Assembly (NCBI RefSeq): GCF_037975245.1
Contig: NC_092577.1
Span: 4,362,501 to 4,426,500 of the forward strand
Length of the DNA stretch: 64,000 bases
Reading direction: 5' to 3'
Source: Apostichopus japonicus
Lineage: Eukaryota; Echinodermata; Holothuroidea; Aspidochirotida; Stichopodidae
In this document: piece after piece, positions 58,703 through 64,000 of the stretch
Layout of the letters: every line of letters starts with the position of its first letter
Numbering within the stretch: the stretch's first letter is position 1
Position numbers and translations under genes: made by a program
Notes under the pieces: generated by a model
The model's input: only the letters and a program-made list of their open reading frames with translations
Database searches by the model: none
Told to the model about the DNA's origin: nothing

Positions 58703-59035
58703 CAACAAGTCGTCAAAATGACAAAAATTTGAATCTCAACGTTTTGCCGAGATACAACAAGTCGTCAAACTGACAAAAATCTGAAAATTGACGTTTTGCC
58801 GAGATACAGCATGTCGTCAAAATGACAAAATATTGAAAATTGACGTTTTGCTGAGATACAACAAGTCGTCAAAATGAAAAAAATCTGAATTTTAACGTTT
58901 AGCCGAAATATAACAAGTCGTCAAAATGAAAAAAAAAATCTGAAAATTGACGTTTTGTTGAGATACGACAACTCGTCAAAATGAGAACAATCTGAAAATT
59001 GACGTTTTGCCGAGATACAAATCGTCAAATCGTTA
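58703..59035 (+). repeat. 52-base minisatellite, right part (about 7 units)
   Basis: Same unit and orientation as 43395-43654. It restarts in register after the CACGGG end: CAACAAGTCGTCAAAATGAC. Confidence 0.85.
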
Positions 59036-59316
59036 CAAATGTAACATCTCCCTAAAGAAGTATGGTTTCTCTTAGCTGTTGGCGGCTTTGCTCATCACGA
59101 GCATTACTCTAGCCTAACTTAAAACTACCTTTTTCTAGCTAAGTAATACCTAGTTACATAATTGAAGGTCACATACTTTTACATGAAACTTTGGAAGGTA
59201 CTAGCATAGTTTATACTTAAGTAGTTACTTTGCTACAAAGGACGAGGGGGGGGGGGGGGCGTTTAGACCGAATTACTAGAAAATCTGTATAGCAACCTTT
59301 AATACTGTCTTGCCAA

Positions 59317-60560
59317 ATGCTTCAATTAATGAAGGATCTTTTACGATTTATCAAAGAAACATGGCTTATTCATTGGCTGACACAATTTCTTCAAGGATGG
59401 CCCAGACAAGTAAGGTTGGATAAAGGGTTATCGGAAATATTGGAAATAAAGGTTGGTGTGCCTTGGGGTGGGAGGGGGGGGGTCCATTATATGCTATATT
59501 ATTTACTATATATACTGATGAAATTAGGTCAAACTCACACATTTCTATAACAAAATATGCCGATGATACTGCTGTATCATGTACAATTCATAAGAGCTCT
59601 GTTGAAACTGACCAATGAAATTTTCAGTGTTCTGTAAATGACATAGTTCCAACATGTGACCGCAAGACTTTATTGCGTAACTCCCCCCCCCCCCCAAAAA
59701 AAAAAAATAAGGGAAATTTGTTTTTGAAAATAAACCATAAAACATGAAGGTCTCATTCTATCAAGGTCGCAACGTATTATTATTATTATTATTGAGGGAT
59801 CTGATGTGGCTAGAACCTCCAAAACTGAGTACTGGGAGTATACAGTGACGACAGTTTGACCTTTTCTTGCAAAGCACTAAGGTATTAAAAAAGTATATTA
59901 TATAGTATCTAGTGTGGCTTACGTTGTGTCTTTCTTTAACCAAAATGCTAAGGAAAATGTTTTCAATACTACCCTGGCACATGTGATCTGTACAGTGCCT
60001 GTCTGGTACCATTTTAAATTGCAAAAAAAAAGCAAAGAAAAGAAGAATGAAGTTTCTTAAATACACATCATCAATATTAATTTAGAATACAATATACTTT
60101 TAGAAAAAGTAAATGCTGCTGCAAGACCTGAGTTTACAAGAATGGCTAATAAGATTTACAGTGATCAGAATAACCCTTTGTATACTGTACTGAAAACTCT
60201 CCTGCACAAATCGAGCAGAAATCTAAGAAATCCACACAAAATACCGAACGTAAGTTTACAGAAACTCATTTATTTACCGTGCTGCTTTATACATTCCATT
60301 CGAGCACTTAGAATGTTTGTTATAGTCTGTTTGTTAAATCGTTTTATGTAATAACTTTGTATTAGTAGATGTATTTTATATGATATCCTATCATCTTGAC
60401 ATTGTCTCCCTTTTTATATTAGTTATTCTTGGACTGTTTGGTATCCTATCATCTTAAAAAAAAAAACTTTTATATGAGTTATTCTTCTTGTTGAGGTGTT
60501 ATATGACTCCTCTCTATAATTTTTATATGTATACTGGAATGAAATAAAAAGAAGGAACAA
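59317..60560 (+). pseudogene. Degraded 3' half of a LINE (reverse transcriptase to 3' end)
   Basis: KVGVP at about 59450 marks the GVPQGS box, destroyed by a poly-G expansion. KYADDTAVSC at about 59553-59582 is the catalytic YADD box. After frameshifts and an (ATT)n run, 60130-60290 reads TRMANKIYSDQNNPLYTVLK, typical of the C-terminus of CR1/Jockey-type proteins, followed by an A-rich 3' tail region. Several frame breaks show it is dead. Confidence 0.72.
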
Positions 60561-60830
60561 CATACTACAGTACATCTTGGAAACACTTGAACAAAGGCAC
60601 AGTTATTTCCTTCTTTAAATATGAGGATTCACACGAGGTTGGGTTGGATATTATGAATGTGCCTGTGAGCGTAAGAAATATTTTATATGTATACAGGAAG
60701 GAAATAAAAAGAAGGAACAACATACTATAGTACAACTTGGAAACACTTGAACAATGGCACAGTTGTTGGGTTGGTTATTATGAATTTGCCTGTGAGCGTA
60801 ATAATGTTTCACATTCCGTTTAAGGGGATA
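60540..60830 (+). repeat. Direct duplication of about 160 bases
   Basis: GAAATAAAAAGAAGGAACAA recurs at 60541 and 60701, each followed by CATACTAYAGTACA and CTTGGAAACACTTGAACAA. Confidence 0.75.
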
Positions 60831-61029
60831 GTATAGTGAAAAGCTTCCCAAAGCGTTTGAAGGATACTTAGAAACTATCGTCAGAGACATTTCACGTAAT
60901 ACACTAACTTGAAAATGAAGAATTGCACACAATTTTCCGTAGTCGGTGTGCTTTATAAGAGTTCCGACTTAACAGATTACGCCACTGGAACTATTATTCG
61001 GCAACTGCATGTGTTCACATTTCATCATA

Positions 61030-61500
61030 TACCTTGTCTATTTTATACATTATAGAAAATGGTGGGGGTTCTTTAAAATAAATAGGACCAATATATAACC
61101 CTTTCAGCAGCCGGCTCTCCTTGCCCTCCCTACCTCAACATCTCTCTATCCGACACGCTACATTTCACCCAAGAAACACATACTAAAACACTTACATCCG
61201 CCCATAACCCATACAAATTCCTTGTCTATTTTATACATTGCAACAAAACGTGGGCGTTCTTTTTAAATTAATAAGACCAATATACCACCATTTCAACAGC
61301 CGGCTCTCCTTGCCCTATATACCACCTCCCCTCGTCAAATCCGACTCCATCCATGTCACTCAAGAAAAACATACTAAAACACGTATGTTGATACCTGCGT
61401 ATAACCCATTCCTTGTCTATTTTATACATTAAAGTAAACCGTGGACATTCTTTTTAAAATTAATAAGACCAATGTACCACCCCTTCGATTATTTTCTTCT
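61030..61500 (+). repeat. Three tandem units of about 190 bases
   Basis: CTTGTCTATTTTATACATT starts at 61033, 61221 and 61412, each followed by a TTCTTT..AAT..AATA(A/G)GACCAATAT phrase and C-rich text. Confidence 0.8.
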
Positions 61501-62624
61501 ATCGTAAGATTATTCCACCTAACCCCCCCCCCCTTCCTCTCCCCATGTGACAGTGAACATTCACGGTGTACCCTATGGCTACTACACACAAGAGTGACGA
61601 ATACAAGTCTGTGGCAGGACGAAACTTCAAAATTTAGTTCTAGCACAGTGACGAATGTGTGGCGAATGTCTAAAATTAACTGAAAATGACATGACATAAC
61701 GACGAAAATGTTTACACTAAAATTACTACCATGATGCATGTAAGAAATTTCAGCAACAAACATGAGAACTCAAAGTTCTATTTGTTATATTTAAAATATT
61801 GACAACTTTCGGTAAAAAAGATTCTCTTTTAGTTACGCTATACTAAAGTCAAAATATGAAAATCTTTAGAGCGCGTTTTCTCAAAACTCACATTTTGAAC
61901 ATTCGTCACTACGCCAGAACGGGGACGATATACCCGATCACTTGTTATCGATGAAGTGGTGTGTTGCCGGATTTTGTCAAGGTCTTGGTACTACGAGCGA
62001 AGGCCATTGATTAAGTTTCGTAACTTATCGGGAAGCGATTAGAGGGATGGGGCGTAGGGTTGTAGGCGCGCGTTTTCATGCAGATGGGAACAATCTCAAG
62101 AAGTGATGGGTGCGTCATGTTCCCCGACGACTCGGTCGAGTCCGAGACCAGCCGCAGTTGGTTTCATAGCACAATTGTACAATTGTTTAAGGCGTCCATA
62201 CACACACACGCGTTATGATAGACCATAGATGGTATATATACATATATATATATATATATATCTACATTAGTGAGAGATGAAAATGGAAACGTCAAAAATG
62301 GAGTTGTCGGTGTAAGGGGTAGGGTGAGACGCACCCCCCCCCCCCGTAATCCTCGATTCGTCACTGGCTACCATGTGTATATAATAGTGATCAGCGCTTT
62401 AATTATGAATGTTCCTCTTCTCTTCCCGGTGTCTTGGCGTTTATCTTCTACTCCCTCCTTTTCTCCTTTTTCTCTTTTTTTTTTTTTTTTCTTTTACCTT
62501 CCTTCCTCTCCTTCCTCCTCTTTTTTCCCCCTCTTTTTCCCTTTTTTCTTCTCTTTTTTTTTCTCTCCTCTTTTTCTTACCCGGGGGGCGCGCGCCCCCA
62601 ACGCCCCCCCTGGATACGCGCCTG
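61501..62624. other. Non-coding interval with (TA)n and a polypyrimidine tract
   Basis: It has GACGAAT motifs near the possible outer element end (61590-61931), (TA)n at 62230-62260 and an almost pure C/T tract at 62445-62580. Frames encoding poly-Phe/Ser there are artefacts. Confidence 0.5.
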
Positions 62625-63713
62625 CACATACACGGGTCTCTTCATCTGCCTGTCTAACTTTTTTATGTATACTTATTTATGTGTTAAAGTAAGTTGGCCT
62701 GACGTTTTTTATTATTTATTATTATTATTTATGTCCGATTAGTATGGTACGTGTTTGGTTTATCTGCTTCTTGATGCATATGCAGATACAACAATGAAAA
62801 TACACGATACGGCCTGCCTTATACTGTATCAAACAGAACAATGCATCCAATTGATTTATTGTAGAGAATTTGTGAAACCGCAATGAACAACCCTCATCTG
62901 TTGATCAGGGAGGTGATATTTTAGACCTCCATGATCAGTCGCTGTTCATCCCCCAATCAAACGACAGCAAAACCAGCATGAAAAAAACGCGCTTGTTTTC
63001 AAACGCGGTCAAAGCTGCTAACATGACAACAGGATGGTTAATAATGTGACCGCGAATAGCGTACGAAATGTATGACTGACTAATGCTATATACGTTTGAA
63101 AGTAATAGTAACTCTTACTGAATTAGCGTCTGCTTTCTTATTGTTCTTTGTTTTCTCCTTTGATAATTTTCGCACACGTATCAGTGTTTGCTATACATTC
63201 TCTTATACCCCATTATGGGAGTATATGAACTGGAAAATTTCCAAAAGGATGGAGATCCTCCTGCATGTGCATGTGCTTGCGGGTCGTGAGCATGAAATGA
63301 TGGGTTAATGCCTAGAAAGCCACAGTTTTAGGGTAACATTAACAGCTCATATGTATAACACTGCTACCATTATGTGCACATGTAACACACTTATAGGGCG
63401 GTGATCCTGAAAACATAACTTCAAAGCTAATACTTGCCCGTTGAGCAATTTGTCTGTGGCTAAATGGATGAAAGGTAGTCTGCATATGCCACAAATTATA
63501 GCACGCTATATATAACTGCCAGAAGTTTACAAACAAACTACCTTTCCGGAGGTCTTTACTCTTTTTTCTCATAATTTCTAAATTAACCACATAAAATGAC
63601 TGAATGTTAATTTCCTCAAGGGTGGTAATACAAATACAATATTTGTTTTTATATCAAAGGTGACCATATTTGAATACCTGGCATATTAGGGGCCAAAACA
63701 GCAAACCTTTGGA
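62625..63713. repeat. Inverted repeat arm, partner at 55839-57045
   Basis: About 1.09 kb, reverse complementary to 55839-57045. It is bounded on the left by a GGCGCGTATCCAGG-type repeat and on the right by an AGTGGCGTCGCC-type repeat. Confidence 0.85.
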
Positions 63714-64000
63714 CAGTGGCGTCGCCAAGGGGGGCCAGGGGGCACATGCCCCCCCCCCCTGGAAAACCCAGTGCCCCCCGAGTGCCCCCCCCCCATCTGA
63801 GATTTGGGTTGGTAAAAAAATATATATATATTTTGTTATATTCAACTCCCATCATCTGAGTTGGTTTTTCATAAGGACAAAGAAGCACAGTAATTCGTAT
63901 TTTCTTCAAATGAGCTGCGAAAAAATGAAAAAGTTTATCCTTGAACGTCGGGTATCGAAGTCGTGACCTGCGCCATCACAACAGGTGTCGATATTTACAT
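63714..64000 (-). repeat. AGTGGCGTCGCC-type repeat and window end
   Basis: The start CAGTGGCGTCGCCAAGG is followed by C-rich runs (63751-63793), the same family as the piece at 485-545. The last 150 bases include a SINE-like GTATCGAAGTCGTGACC segment running off the window. Confidence 0.5.

Larger units (their letters stand above)
42938..61931. mobile_element. Possible outer element with ATATCGTCCCCGTT ends
   Basis: ATATCGTCCCCGTTTTCGCG at 42938 matches, in reverse, the sequence ending AACGGGGACGATAT at 61931. Similarity continues inward over GCGTAGTGRCGAAYGT. Both inner flanks carry GACGAAT motifs: 43093, 43135 and 43206 on the left; about 61592, 61648 and, inverted, 61901 on the right. The pair could be the ends of one large element into which the CACGGG element later inserted, or two separate solo ends. 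No target duplication is evident. Confidence 0.4.

Noticed and set aside
62270-62742. Phe/Ser/Pro-rich frames and a Lys/Arg-rich minus frame
   Set aside because: Direct products of a pure polypyrimidine tract.

Overview
The window reads as nuclear DNA of a marine invertebrate deuterostome. An echinoderm is most likely and a sea cucumber is my best guess. The reasons are GT-AG introns, a sodium/solute symporter of the SLC5 monocarboxylate-transporter type, a secreted LDL-receptor class A exon, tRNA-derived SINEs, CR1/L2/Jockey-type LINE pieces, long (TA)n and poly-G runs, and very high transposon density. The species is inferred from style, not proven. Host genes are few: the terminal exon of an SLC5 transporter (3841-5133, +), a broken SLC5 exon (17103-17269, +), and the first two exons of a secreted LDLa protein (17979-18932, -).

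Region 1 (1-6907) holds LINE and SINE fragments, the SLC5 terminal exon and its 3' flank. Region 2 (6908-16862) is one nearly complete DNA transposon. It has TTAA target duplications and matching 15-bp ends, which place it in the Kolobok group. It carries two convergent spliced genes, each starting about 425 bp inside its own end: a 12-exon DDE transposase on + and, on -, a small protein whose cysteine-rich domain matches the cytoplasmic ballast (zinc) domain of P2X7 receptors. Region 3 (16863-18941) is a host interval with the broken SLC5 exon and the LDLa gene.

Region 4 (18942-32764) is a second, 13.8-kb DNA transposon, here called element A, with CACTGTAAACA-type ends. It encodes a coiled-coil protein, an RNase-H-like transposase of a widespread but uncertainly classified family with two C-terminal Tudor/chromo-like modules, and a separate SGNH hydrolase. 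All are interrupted by frameshifts. After a 1.9-kb spacer, element B (34664-38893) is an inverted, internally deleted derivative of A. Its deletion junction lies on a 9-bp microhomology, so all A coding sequence was lost in one event.

Region 5 (39154-64000) is a nest of repeats without a convincing intact gene. Inside it a 15-kb element with CACGGG ends and 3-bp CAA target duplications (43655-58702) sits within a 52-bp minisatellite. Its ends are filled with TTACG/CGTAA-rich degenerate repeats. It contains a satellite with a clear higher-order period of about 868 bp (52.2-54.65 kb). Several inverted repeat pairs link 39.2-40.8 with 57.0-58.7 kb, 55.8-57.0 with 62.6-63.7 kb, and 42.94 with 61.93 kb. 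A degraded LINE 3' end lies at 59.3-60.6 kb.

The strongest leads are the two large transposons with accessory genes (P2X7-ballast protein in the Kolobok; SGNH hydrolase and Tudor-tailed transposase in element A), and the nested CACGGG element with its subterminal repeat fields.
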